Positions 54,366 to 64,000 of a stretch of DNA of 64,000 nucleotides are shown here, piece after piece. Each line of letters begins with the position of its first letter. The stretch's first letter is position 1. Origin of the DNA: Massilia endophytica (GTDB lineage Bacteria > Pseudomonadota > Gammaproteobacteria > Burkholderiales > Burkholderiaceae_D); contig NZ_CP088952.1 in assembly GCF_021165955.1 (NCBI RefSeq), positions 1,178,001 to 1,242,000 on the forward strand. Direction: 5' to 3'. Position numbers and translations under genes: made by a program. The notes below the pieces were generated by a model. The model saw nothing but the letters and a program-made list of their open reading frames with translations. It did not search any database and had not been told where the DNA came from.

Positions 54366-57300
54366 ATGGTCGCCATCGTCGCGGGGAATCAACTAGGTTT
54401 GCTGTCGGGTTCGCTGTCCAAGCTGGGCGCGGGCGGCGTGCTCGGATCGGCCGTGCACGGGCGCAGTGCCGAGCAGGTGTACGTCAATGCGGCCACCGGC
54501 AACCTGGCGATGCAGCAGCGCGACGAGCTGCTGACGGGCGTGGGCCAGGATTTCGCCGCGCTGCGCACCTACAATAGCCAGGGCGAATGGGATGCGGACA
54601 CTGCCGACCAGTGGAATCTCGGCATGTACCGCCACGTGCGCAGCCTGACCGGCAGCCACGTCAATGGAGCCGACAGCACGATCACCCGGGTGGACGCCGA
54701 CGGTTCCGCCCTGGTCTACACCTACGACGAAACGCGCGGGCTGTATGTCTCGGCCGGGGACGGTACCCAGACCGATACCCTGAGCTACGACAAGGCGAGC
54801 GGCACCTGGTGCTGGACCGATGGCGCCACCCAGGTGCGCGAGACCTATGCCTGGTCCGCCGCGGATGATCATGGCCGCCTGCTGTCGCAGGCTGACCGCG
54901 ACGGCAATACCACGAGCTTCCATTACGATGCTGGGTCGGGCCTGCTTTCCCATGTGGTGACGGCCAGCGGCGAAACGGTGTACTTCGATTACGAGGGCAA
55001 CAAGCTGGCATCGATCCACCGCGTCGGCAGCGGCGGAGAAACCCTGGTGCGCACGTCCTACGAGTATGACGACCACAACCGCCTGTGGAAGGTGCACACC
55101 GATCTGGGCGAGGCCTCCCTGCACGGCACCTATACGGTCAGCTATGCATACGACGGCGACAGCTCGCGGGTCAGCTGGCTGGAGGCGACCGATGGCAGCA
55201 AGCTCGAGTTCAGCTATGTGTTCCAGGAGGGACGCTACCGCATCGAAACGGTGACCGATCACGCGTCCCACCAGACCACGTCCTTCTCTTATGACCTTAC
55301 GGCGCGGCGCACCAGCGTCACCGACTCGCTCGGCGGCGTCACCCTGCTGGATTATGATGCCGATGGCAACCTGCTGCAGGTCCAGGCGCCGGAGGTCGCG
55401 GGCGAGCGCCAGGGGATCAGCTATACCTACTTCGGTGGCCGCGTGCATACGATGACCGATGCCGCCGGCAATACGGTGACGTATGTCTACGACGACAACG
55501 GCAACTGCGCGTTGCAGGACGATGGCGCCGGCTCCCGCATCGAGCGCAGCTTCGGTGCGCACAACGAACTGCTGGCCGAAACGGTGTTCGCGCCGGATGA
55601 CGTTGAAAGCGGCGCGACCACCTACTACGTGTATGACGCCGAAGGCCACCTGCGCTTCTCCGTGAGCCCGCAGGGGCGGGTGGCCGAGCGCCGGATGAAC
55701 GGCCTGGGCCAGTGTGTGCAGGAGCTGGTCTACCAGCAGGCCACGTATTCCGTGGCCGACCCGAGCGCGGCACCGGACGCGGCCGCGCTGGAAGCCTGGG
55801 CGGCCGCCCAGGACATGACCGAGGTCAGCGCCACCGAGTACACCTACGACTTCCGCGGCAATATGGAAACCCGGACGGTGTATTCGAGCACCATGGCCGA
55901 CGGCAGCGGCGACCGCTCGGCGCCCCTGACGACCTGGACCTATGCCTATGATCCGTCGGGCCTGCTGGTGAGCAAATTCGATGGCAACGAGCACGGCGAG
56001 ACCTACGTCTACGACGCCCTGGGCCGCCTGCTGAGCACTGTGGACGCGAACGCCCACGTGTCCTCCGTGCTGTACAGCGACAGCGAACAGCGCACCGTAT
56101 TCACCGGCGCGGACGGGCTGCAGCGGGTCGAGCAGTATGACGGCGCCGGCCGCCTGGTCTCGGTCGTGATCGCGGACCGTCCGGCCACCACCTATGAGTA
56201 CGATGAGCTCGGCCGTCTGCGCCAGACCACCGATCCGACCGGCATGAAGCACTACATGCTGTATGACTCGGCCGGCCGCATGGTCGCGCAGATCGGCGGC
56301 GACGGTCGCGTGACCGAATTCCGCTATAACCGCCGCAACCTGCTGGCCCAGACCATCGCTTATGCCGCTGTGCTGACTGGGCCGCAGATGGCAGCGCTGG
56401 TGACGCCCGGCAGCGACGGGCGCGCGCCCTTGCTTTCCAGCATCGACGACCTGGCTGCGTTCCGCCCGGAAGCCGATGCCGGCGACCGCAGCAGCTGGAA
56501 GCTGTACAACCAGCGCGGCCGCCTGAGCCGTGAAGTCGACGCCCTGGGCTTCGTCACCGAATATCATCACAACCGCCAGGGCCAGGTGACCGCGTCGGTC
56601 CGCTATGCCGAAGCCCAGAAGGACTCCGTCCTGGCTGGGCTCACCCCGGATTCGCTGCCGTCGGCGCTGGAGTGCGAACGCGATGCCAAGAGCCGGGTGC
56701 GGCGCGCCGTGTACGGTGCCGACGGCCTGCTGGTGGGGGAATATGATGAACTCGGCTTCCTGACCGAGTACGTGCACGACGAGGCCGGCCGCGTGGTGCA
56801 CACCATCCGCTATGCGACCAGCAGCGGTATGGCGCCGACGTCGACGCTGACGCCGCGCCTGGTGCGCCCCGCCGCTCACGAGGACGACCAGCACAGCCGT
56901 TCCATCTGGGATGGCCGCGGCTATCTCGTCGGTGAGATCGACGCCGAACGCCGCCTGACCGCCAACGTCTATGACAATGCCGGCCAGCTGGTGTCGTCGA
57001 CCCGCTATGCCGGCCTGGTCCCCGTGGACAAGCTGGCCAGCACCGACCTGGCCGACCTGGTGGCCAGCGCGAGCGTGGCAGGCGAGGACCTGGTCACCAC
57101 CAGCGCCTATACTGCGGCCGGCCAGCTGCAAACCACGACCGCGCCGGACGGAACCGTCACCCGCCACAGCTACGACGCCGCCGGCCGCCTGCTGAGTACC
57201 GTGCACGGCGACGGCCGGGCCGATGCGCGCACCACGCAGCGGGTGTACACCGACGGCCTGCTGACCCAGGAGATCGACGCCCGCGGCTTCGCCACCCGCC

Positions 57301-60300
57301 ACGTGTACGACGCGGCAGGCCGGCGCATCAAGTCGACCGACGCGCTGAACCATTCGCAGCTGTACTACTACGACCAGCAAAGCGGCGACCTGGTCGCCAC
57401 CGTCGACGGGGCGGGAGGGGTCAGCCAGCTCGAGTACAACGTGTTTCATGAGGAAGTGCGCCGCGCCCGCTTTGCCGAGCGCCTGTCCGCGCCGGTGCTC
57501 GCCGCACTCGAGGGCGGCTTCAGCAGCAACCCGCAGCTGCAGGCTGCCATCGCCAGCATTTATGGCTCGGTACAGTCGACCACCAGCGAGTACGACCGCG
57601 TGGGCCAGGTGGTGCGCAAGGCCGACGCCCTCGAGCACGCCGTCGAGTATTCCTACGACGCGTTCGGCGGCCTGTTCTCGAGCAGCCAGGTGATCGACAC
57701 GGGCAGCTCGGCGCGCACCCTGGTCACCCGTTACGAAACAGACTTGCGCGGGGCGGTGGTACGCACCATCCAGGATGAGGCGGGCCTCGACCTGGAACAG
57801 GCCGCGGACTATGACGCCTTCGGCCGCGTCATCCGGCGTTACGACGGCAAGCATGCCGTGACGGCCATCAGCTACGACCATCAGGGGCGCGTGCTGAGCA
57901 TCCAGGATCCGCTGGGACGCACCGTCAGCACCACCTACGACGCCTTTGGCCGCGTGCTGAGCGAAACCGATGCGCTGAACAACCAGACCACCTATCAGTA
58001 CCAGCGTGACGAGCGCAGTGTCACGGTCACCCATGTGGCGACCGGCATCGTGACGGTGACCGTGTCCAATCCCTACGGCGAGACCTTCCAGGTCATCGAC
58101 GCCGATAACGGCGTGACCACCTACGCCTACAACAAGAACGGCCAGCTGGAATCGCTCACCTCGCCGCTTGGCAAGGTCCGGACGCAGGACTACGACGAGG
58201 CCGGGAACCTGTGGCTCGCGACCGACGAAAACGGCAACAAGATCAAGTACGTCTATGACGCCGCCAACCGGCGCAGCGCGATCCATGTGGACCCGGACGG
58301 CCTGAACCTGGTGACCACCTACGCGGTGGGCTTTGACGGCGAGCACAGCACGGCCACCACGACCGATGCCAATGGCGTGGCGACGCGCACCACGTTCGAC
58401 GCCAACGGCAACGTGCTCGAGCGCGCAGTCGATCCCGCCGGGCTGAACCTGCGCACCACCTTCACCTACGACGCCCGCGGACTGGCGCTCAGCATGACCG
58501 AAGGCGCCGGCACCGGCGCCGCCCGCACCACGCTGTATGCGTATGATACCGCCGGCCGCCGCGTTTCCGAAACGGTTGACCAGGCGGGCCTGAACCTGGT
58601 CACGTCCTACACCTATGACGCCAACGGCAACCTGGTGGCAAAGACCGATGCATGCGGACAGGTCTGGCGCTATGGCTACAATGCGGACAACGAACTGGTC
58701 TTGTCGGTCGATCCGCTCGGCCAGGCGACCAGCACGGCCTACGATGCCAAGGGGCAGCCGATCAAGACCATCCGCCATGCCGCCGCCATCGCCCTGGCGG
58801 CGCTGCCGGCGCCAGCGGCCATGGCCGCGAGCCCCGATTGGGCGGCAGGCATTGCGCTGCCTGACAGCCCGGCGGACCAGGTGACGCGCACCTGGCGCGA
58901 TGCCGATGGCCGGGTGACGTTCACGCTGTCGCCAGCCGGCCAGGTGCGCGGTTTCGACTACGATGGGAACGGCAACGTCCTGCGTATTGTCGACTATGCC
59001 GGCACGCCCAGTGTGGTGACCGATACGGCCCTGGCGATCGCCGCGACCTCGCTCGACCGCCGCGTCCAGATGGCCTATGACGCCGGCAACCGCCTGTGCT
59101 ACACCATCAGCGCGGAGGGCTTCGTTTCCGCCCGGCTGTACGACGCCGCCGGCCAGCCGGCCGGCACGGTGCAGTACACGAATCCGTACTTCGACCCGGA
59201 CACCAGCAAGGCGGCCCTCGACCTGTTCTATGGCCAGCCCGATCATCTCGCCGAGACCGATCGCCGCGCCTACACCGTCTATGACGGGGCGGGGCGCGCG
59301 GTGTATGACGTCGATCCCACGGGCCATGTCGTGCGGCGCGTGTATGACGCGGTGGGCCAGGTGGTCGAGCGCATCGCCTACGCCCACGCCTATGACGGCG
59401 CGGACCACAGTAAGACGGCACTCGACACGTATGTGGCCTCCCACGAGAAGGCGGCCGACCAGCACACCTATTATGTGCATGACCATGCCGGCCGCGTGGC
59501 CTACGAGCTCGACCGCCAGCAACACGTCGTGGCCCACCGCTTCGACGCGCTCGGCCAGGAGATCAGCACCACCTCGTATGCCAAGGGTTATGGCGGCGCC
59601 TTGAACAAGGCCGCGCTCGACCTGTTTTACGAGAGCGCAAGCAATCAGCGTGCCGCCGACGTTACGGAATACCGGGTGTACGATGCCGCGGGGCGCAGGG
59701 CATTCAAGGTGGGGGCCGACGGACGCGCCGTCCAGTACCGCTATAACAAGTGCGGTCAGCTGACGGAAACCGTGGAGTACGCCAAGCGCTATACCGGCGC
59801 AATGACCAGGCCGGTTCTGGAGCAGTTCTATGCGCTGCCGGCCAACCAGGACGCGGCCACCGACCGGCACAGCCGAGCCCAGTACAACAATGCGGGACAG
59901 CTGCAGCGCGAGATCGATGCCCAGAACCATGTCACCGAATACGTGTATGACGGACTCGGTCGCCTGACCCTGACCACCCGCTACAGCAGCAGCGGCAACT
60001 CGTCGATCGACGCCGGCGGCACCGTCACCATCGTGCCGCCGGCGGCCAGCGCCCTGGACCGCCGCACCTTGCACCTGGAGGATGCCGCGACCCGCACCAG
60101 CTGGGATGTCGATGCCGAAGGCCGGATCGTGAAGCGCATCCTGAACAGTTTTGGGGAAGTGGAGACCACGGTCACGCTGGCGGCGCCGTTTACCTGGACG
60201 GCCGGCGGCGTCACCCGCCGCTGGACCGACGGGACAGCGGTGCCGGCGGCGGCAGACCTGCCGGGCTTGCTGACCGGACTGCTCAACAGTACTGCGGACC

Positions 60301-63300
60301 GCGTGACGTGGACGATGCACGACCAGTCCGGCCGCGTGATCCGTACGATGGATGCGTCGGCACATGTCGTGGCGTACACCTACACGGCGTTCGGCGAAGC
60401 GCTGATGACTACCCGGGAGGCCCATACCGGCGTGGCGTCGGCCGATACCAACGGCAATGTCACGATCGTCATGCAGGCCGGGGCGATCCCCCCACGGTCC
60501 ACGGCCGTGGTGCAGGACCCTGCCCACCAGTGCGAATGGACGATTGACGAAGAAGGGCGCATCACCCGCACCCGCTTCGACAACCTTGGCCGCGTGGCCA
60601 GCCGCACGGTACTGGGCAGCACGGTCGCCAACTGGGCGGCCATGGCGGTGGTGCCGGATATCGACACGCTCATGGAGAAGCTCGAGGCGGGTAGCAACCG
60701 CAGCACCTGGTATGCGTATGACGTGCAAGGCCGGCTGACCCGGACGATGGACCCGGCGGGGCACGTGACCGAGCACCAATACGATAGCCAGGGCCGGGAG
60801 GTCCTGACGATCGAACATGCCGCGCTTGGCCAGCCGAGCATCGACGCCGACGGCATCGTGTCGATCTCGGTGGCGTCCCAGCCTGCGCTGGATCGCCGCA
60901 GCGCCCGCCTGGTGGACGTGGCCAACCGCCGCGAATGGCACATCAATGCGGCCGGCGCCATCGTGCTGGTCCAGACCGACAGCTTCGGCCAGGTCGCCAG
61001 CACGACCACGCTGGCCGCGACGCTGGACGATTGGGCCCAGGGCGGCGGACTGCCGGCCCTGTCCGAGCTGGCCGGAAAACTGGATCCTGCGCTGGACCGC
61101 ACGACCCGGGTGGCGTACAACCGCCTGGGCCAGCAGACGGCCGCCATCGACGGCCGCAACCACGTCGTCACCTACGAATACGACACGCTCGACCAGCTGA
61201 CACTGACCACGGAATATTTCGAGGCGGGCAGCGCCGCTGTCGACGCCGAAGGCAAGGTCGTGGTGACGCCGCCCGAACGCTCGCTGCGCGACCGCCGCAC
61301 CCTGGAACTGCGCGACGTGCCGAACCAGCGCATCTGGCAGGTGGACCAGGATGGCCACGTCACGCTGACCCAGCTGGACGGCTATGGCCAGGAGGCCACG
61401 GTCACGGCGCTGTCCAAGGTGCTCCGGTGGAACGTGGGCAGCAGCGCCTGCGAGTGGACCAACGGCACTGACAGGCTGCCGACGCTGGCGGACCTGGAAG
61501 GCTGCCTGGACACTGCAGGCGACGCGACCACGCGCTACGCCTACAATCGCCGCGGCCAGGTGGTGCGCACCGTGGATGCCCTCAACCACGTCACGGTCCA
61601 GGCCTATGACGACTTCGGGGATCCGACCGTCGCGACCGAGTACTACGGCGTGGCGAGCGGGGCGGCGTGGAGCCGCGACCCGGTGAACGGCCTGATCAGC
61701 ATAGCTGTGCCGCCCGCCAACAGCCAGGACCGCCGCACCGCAACGGTGGTGGACCTGGCCCTGCACCGCACCTGGCACATCCTGGCCGATGGGCGCCTCA
61801 TTCTGGAGCAGTTCAACGCCTTCGGCGAGCTCGAGTGCACTACCGAGCTGGCCGCCCCGGTAGCCAACTGGGCGACGACCGCCGGGGCGGCTGCCGGCCT
61901 GCCCTCGGCGGCCGCGCTCGCCCTCAAGCTGAACGCGGCGCACGACCGGCGCACGGTCACCTTGCGCGACAATGAGAACCACATGGTCTGGCACATCGAT
62001 CCGGAGGGCCGGGTCACGCTGGAAGAGGTGGATGCGTTTGGTCATCCGACCAGGACCACGCAACTGCATGCGACCGTGCACGGATTCGGCGGCGGCACCG
62101 CGGTGCCAGGCCTGGTACAGCTGCGCGGCATGCGGGACCTGAGCGCCGCGAGCAAGGACCTGATCAGCTATACCGAGTACAACGACCTTGGGCAGGCGAT
62201 CCACACCATGGACGCGCAGCTGCACACCACGACCAACGAATACGACGTCTTCGGCCGCCTGGTCATGAGTACTGCGCATGCGGGCGCCGGCAGCGTGTCG
62301 CGCGACCCGGCCGGCAACGTGACCATCGTTGCCCAGATCGACGCCGCCAAGGACCTGCGCACGGCGGTGGTGTACGACGACCAGGCGCAGCGCGTCTGGC
62401 GCATCGGCGCAGACGGCAGCGTCAGCATGACCCAGCTCGACGGCCAGGGCCGGGAGGCGGTGGTGACCCGCCTGGCCGCGCCGCTGGAATGGACCGCGGG
62501 CGGCACCGCACGCAAGTGGGTGGACGGCAGCACGCAGCGCCCGGACACCGGGATTCTGAACGGGCTCCTGAATCCGGCCGCCGATCGCACCAGCCTGCAG
62601 GTCTACGATGCCGCCGGCAACGTGCTGCGCACCATCGATGCCCAGAACAACGTCACCGCCTACGCCTACGATGGACTGGGCCGCTTGTACCTGACGACCC
62701 GGTACAGCAATGCGGGCAGCGCTTCCGTGAACAGCCGTGGCGACGTCACAATTACCCTTCCGGCGGCGAGCGCGGCGGATCGACGCACCTTGCATGTGGT
62801 GGATGCGGCGAACCATGCGACCTGGGAGGTCGACGCCGAAGGCCAGGTGACCTGGACCCAGGCGGGCAGCTTTGGCGAGCCGGAAACCGTGACCGCCCTG
62901 GCCGCGCCGTTCACCTGGAGCGCCGGCGGCGTTACCCGCCGCTGGACCGATGGCACGGCCACGCCGCCGGCGGGGTCCGATCTGGCCGCCATGCTCAACA
63001 GCCTGCGCAACAGCACCAGCGATCAGGTCACCCGGATCATGCATGACCAGGCTGGCCGCGTGACCCGTACCATGGACGCCGAGCGCCGCGTGACCGAGCT
63101 GAGCTACGGGCCCTTCGGGGCGGTGCAGGTGACGACGGTCTACGCCAATCCCGGTACTGTCGACGTGGACAGCGTCACGCACAGCGTGACCATCCGCGTG
63201 GACGCCGATACGGCGCACGACCACCGTACCCTCATGCTGTCCGATCCCGCCACCAGGCGCGAGTGGAGCGTCGACGAGAACGGCGACATCACGATGACGG

Positions 63301-64000
63301 AAAGCGACGGCTTCGGCCGCGTGGCCCGCCGGGCGCAGCTGGTCAAGCGCTTGAGCTGGACCGTGGGGGGCGCCACCGTGGCGTGGGCGGACGGCACGGC
63401 CGGGGTGCCGGACCTGGCGGTCCTGAACGGCCTGCTGACGGACGAAGACCGTGTCACCCGCTATGCCTACGACCGGGCTGGCCGCCTCGCGCGCACCATC
63501 GATCACCGCGGATACGTCACGCAGCAGTCCTACAATGGCCTGGGCGAGCCCACCGTGCGCACGGACTATGCGCAGCTTGGCAGCTGGAGCGTCGACAGTG
63601 AAGGAATGTACTCCATCGATGTCGACGATGCTCCGGGTGCGGACCGGAGAACGCTGCAGTTGCACGACAAGGCCTCGCGCACCGAGTGGGAGATCGACCC
63701 GGCGGGAAGAATCACCGTGCGCCGCGCAGGCAGCTTCACGGCGCGTGACAAGGCGGGGCGCTACCTGGAGGCGGGGACGGTCACGCAGTTGCAGCAGACC
63801 TTGCCGGGATGGGCTGCCGGGACGGCCGATGTGCCGACGGTGACCGAATTGACGCAACAGCTCGATGCGGCCGAGGATCGCAGCAGCTACACCGTCTTCG
63901 ATCGCCTGGGCCGCCCCACGCGGAGCATCGACGCCCAGCTGCATGTCACCGACTTCAACTACGATAACCTGGGCCAGCTGGGGGGGACGTACCGTTACAA
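54366..64000 (+). CDS. Giant YD-repeat (Rhs-like) protein, 3' end beyond window
   Basis: Open for at least 3,211 codons to the window end, start ATG 54366 (GAAGGA upstream). There is no PAAR or signal peptide at the N-terminus (MVAIVAGNQLGLLSGSLSKL); a domain with NAATGNLAMQQRDELLTGVG then starts the YD shell. YD repeats of type YDxxGRLxxxxD fill the rest. From about codon 1,890 on, a different module of 133-147 codons, each with a D-R-R-T motif followed by WxxDxxG, repeats about ten times. Rhs/YD proteins form a cocoon around a C-terminal toxin; that C-terminus lies outside. The genes just before are TPR, an unknown protein and fliA, and the promoter is sigma-28-like. Confidence 0.9.
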   Translation, partial: MVAIVAGNQLGLLSGSLSKLGAGGVLGSAVHGRSAEQVYVNAATGNLAMQQRDELLTGVGQDFAALRTYNSQGEWDADTADQWNLGMYRHVRSLTGSHVNGADSTITRVDADGSALVYTYDETRGLYVSAGDGTQTDTLSYDKASGTWCWTDGATQVRETYAWSAADDHGRLLSQADRDGNTTSFHYDAGSGLLSHVVTASGETVYFDYEGNKLASIHRVGSGGETLVRTSYEYDDHNRLWKVHTDLGEASLHGTYTVSYAYDGDSSRVSWLEATDGSKLEFSYVFQEGRYRIETVTDHASHQTTSFSYDLTARRTSVTDSLGGVTLLDYDADGNLLQVQAPEVAGERQGISYTYFGGRVHTMTDAAGNTVTYVYDDNGNCALQDDGAGSRIERSFGAHNELLAETVFAPDDVESGATTYYVYDAEGHLRFSVSPQGRVAERRMNGLGQCVQELVYQQATYSVADPSAAPDAAALEAWAAAQDMTEVSATEYTYDFRGNMETRTVYSSTMADGSGDRSAPLTTWTYAYDPSGLLVSKFDGNEHGETYVYDALGRLLSTVDANAHVSSVLYSDSEQRTVFTGADGLQRVEQYDGAGRLVSVVIADRPATTYEYDELGRLRQTTDPTGMKHYMLYDSAGRMVAQIGGDGRVTEFRYNRRNLLAQTIAYAAVLTGPQMAALVTPGSDGRAPLLSSIDDLAAFRPEADAGDRSSWKLYNQRGRLSREVDALGFVTEYHHNRQGQVTASVRYAEAQKDSVLAGLTPDSLPSALECERDAKSRVRRAVYGADGLLVGEYDELGFLTEYVHDEAGRVVHTIRYATSSGMAPTSTLTPRLVRPAAHEDDQHSRSIWDGRGYLVGEIDAERRLTANVYDNAGQLVSSTRYAGLVPVDKLASTDLADLVASASVAGEDLVTTSAYTAAGQLQTTTAPDGTVTRHSYDAAGRLLSTVHGDGRADARTTQRVYTDGLLTQEIDARGFATRHVYDAAGRRIKSTDALNHSQLYYYDQQSGDLVATVDGAGGVSQLEYNVFHEEVRRARFAERLSAPVLAALEGGFSSNPQLQAAIASIYGSVQSTTSEYDRVGQVVRKADALEHAVEYSYDAFGGLFSSSQVIDTGSSARTLVTRYETDLRGAVVRTIQDEAGLDLEQAADYDAFGRVIRRYDGKHAVTAISYDHQGRVLSIQDPLGRTVSTTYDAFGRVLSETDALNNQTTYQYQRDERSVTVTHVATGIVTVTVSNPYGETFQVIDADNGVTTYAYNKNGQLESLTSPLGKVRTQDYDEAGNLWLATDENGNKIKYVYDAANRRSAIHVDPDGLNLVTTYAVGFDGEHSTATTTDANGVATRTTFDANGNVLERAVDPAGLNLRTTFTYDARGLALSMTEGAGTGAARTTLYAYDTAGRRVSETVDQAGLNLVTSYTYDANGNLVAKTDACGQVWRYGYNADNELVLSVDPLGQATSTAYDAKGQPIKTIRHAAAIALAALPAPAAMAASPDWAAGIALPDSPADQVTRTWRDADGRVTFTLSPAGQVRGFDYDGNGNVLRIVDYAGTPSVVTDTALAIAATSLDRRVQMAYDAGNRLCYTISAEGFVSARLYDAAGQPAGTVQYTNPYFDPDTSKAALDLFYGQPDHLAETDRRAYTVYDGAGRAVYDVDPTGHVVRRVYDAVGQVVERIAYAHAYDGADHSKTALDTYVASHEKAADQHTYYVHDHAGRVAYELDRQQHVVAHRFDALGQEISTTSYAKGYGGALNKAALDLFYESASNQRAADVTEYRVYDAAGRRAFKVGADGRAVQYRYNKCGQLTETVEYAKRYTGAMTRPVLEQFYALPANQDAATDRHSRAQYNNAGQLQREIDAQNHVTEYVYDGLGRLTLTTRYSSSGNSSIDAGGTVTIVPPAASALDRRTLHLEDAATRTSWDVDAEGRIVKRILNSFGEVETTVTLAAPFTWTAGGVTRRWTDGTAVPAAADLPGLLTGLLNSTADRVTWTMHDQSGRVIRTMDASAHVVAYTYTAFGEALMTTREAHTGVASADTNGNVTIVMQAGAIPPRSTAVVQDPAHQCEWTIDEEGRITRTRFDNLGRVASRTVLGSTVANWAAMAVVPDIDTLMEKLEAGSNRSTWYAYDVQGRLTRTMDPAGHVTEHQYDSQGREVLTIEHAALGQPSIDADGIVSISVASQPALDRRSARLVDVANRREWHINAAGAIVLVQTDSFGQVASTTTLAATLDDWAQGGGLPALSELAGKLDPALDRTTRVAYNRLGQQTAAIDGRNHVVTYEYDTLDQLTLTTEYFEAGSAAVDAEGKVVVTPPERSLRDRRTLELRDVPNQRIWQVDQDGHVTLTQLDGYGQEATVTALSKVLRWNVGSSACEWTNGTDRLPTLADLEGCLDTAGDATTRYAYNRRGQVVRTVDALNHVTVQAYDDFGDPTVATEYYGVASGAAWSRDPVNGLISIAVPPANSQDRRTATVVDLALHRTWHILADGRLILEQFNAFGELECTTELAAPVANWATTAGAAAGLPSAAALALKLNAAHDRRTVTLRDNENHMVWHIDPEGRVTLEEVDAFGHPTRTTQLHATVHGFGGGTAVPGLVQLRGMRDLSAASKDLISYTEYNDLGQAIHTMDAQLHTTTNEYDVFGRLVMSTAHAGAGSVSRDPAGNVTIVAQIDAAKDLRTAVVYDDQAQRVWRIGADGSVSMTQLDGQGREAVVTRLAAPLEWTAGGTARKWVDGSTQRPDTGILNGLLNPAADRTSLQVYDAAGNVLRTIDAQNNVTAYAYDGLGRLYLTTRYSNAGSASVNSRGDVTITLPAASAADRRTLHVVDAANHATWEVDAEGQVTWTQAGSFGEPETVTALAAPFTWSAGGVTRRWTDGTATPPAGSDLAAMLNSLRNSTSDQVTRIMHDQAGRVTRTMDAERRVTELSYGPFGAVQVTTVYANPGTVDVDSVTHSVTIRVDADTAHDHRTLMLSDPATRREWSVDENGDITMTESDGFGRVARRAQLVKRLSWTVGGATVAWADGTAGVPDLAVLNGLLTDEDRVTRYAYDRAGRLARTIDHRGYVTQQSYNGLGEPTVRTDYAQLGSWSVDSEGMYSIDVDDAPGADRRTLQLHDKASRTEWEIDPAGRITVRRAGSFTARDKAGRYLEAGTVTQLQQTLPGWAAGTADVPTVTELTQQLDAAEDRSSYTVFDRLGRPTRSIDAQLHVTDFNYDNLGQLGGTYRY

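Noticed and set aside
54393..63944. Very long open frame on the minus strand (over 3,100 codons) opposite the Rhs-like gene
   Set aside because: It is a mirror of the plus-strand frame caused by high GC and codon bias; its translation shows no domain, while the plus frame shows YD repeats throughout.
26725..64000. Integrated island with att site at tRNA-Ser
   Set aside because: No integrase and no second copy of the tRNA 3' end was seen; composition shift alone is not proof, so it is listed only as a finding to test.

Overview
The window looks like a chromosomal piece of a high-GC betaproteobacterium, most likely of the Oxalobacteraceae (Massilia/Duganella/Janthinobacterium type). This is inferred from the mix of protein families (DUF4331, DUF2917, STY0301, COG3146 acyltransferase, nadE next to a PII gene) and from repeats built on GGGGTCTGTCCCC; no search was run. 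Two halves can be distinguished: an ordinary chromosomal half (about 1-26.8 kb) and an accessory half (about 26.8-64 kb) that lies beyond a tRNA-Ser gene and is visibly richer in G+C. Ordinary half. A minus-strand secreted-protein operon (DUF4331 protein, small lipoprotein, TPR protein, and a HupE-like membrane protein fused to the tail of a TonB-dependent receptor) faces the end of an RskA-like anti-sigma gene. Then come a COG3146 acyltransferase, nadE-glnB, a TRIC channel, an Smr-domain protein, trxB, ftsK-lolA-rarA and a YjjG-like nucleotidase. An IS3-family element sits inside the last codons of a STY0301-family gene; target duplication, terminal repeats, A6G frameshift site and the severed gene end are all readable. 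Further on are a VOC protein, an SPFH protein paired with a ribbon-helix-helix protein under a promoter with a palindromic operator, a lone Phd/YefM-type antitoxin, a DHCW-motif cupin, a YciI-like protein, a DUF2917 protein, a MocR-type regulator, serS, a KfrA-like DNA-binding protein with a 20-bp palindrome at its promoter, a cation:proton antiporter and tRNA-Ser(CGA). Accessory half. After a GlxA-type AraC regulator and an RTX-type calcium-binding protein come a histidine kinase overlapping a periplasmic binding protein, and an alpha/beta hydrolase. From 33.1 to 54.2 kb there is one long, tightly packed plus-strand run of flagellar-type genes: flhB, flhA, flgF, flgG, flgA, flgH, flgI, flgB, flgC, fliE, fliF, a short gene at the fliG position, fliH, fliI, fliJ, a fliK-position gene, a short flgD, flgE, a short FliM-like SpoA-domain gene, fliN, fliO, fliP, fliA, two TPR genes and one unknown gene. 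It is followed at 54,366 by a YD-repeat (Rhs-like) gene of more than 3,200 codons that runs off the window. How it may work. The cluster encodes the export ATPase complex, export gate (without fliQ/fliR in this window), MS ring, rod, P/L rings and hook. It has no flagellin, filament cap, hook-filament junction, stator or chemotaxis gene here, and its FliG- and FliM-position proteins are too short for a normal switch. Its own sigma-28 gene (fliA) is present, and a sigma-28-like promoter (TAAA, 15 bases, then NNNGATAA) lies 75 bases before the giant Rhs-like gene. The most interesting reading, an inference, is a flagellum-derived export machine in which the Rhs-like giant takes the regulatory place of flagellin as late substrate, with the small TPR protein as a candidate chaperone.
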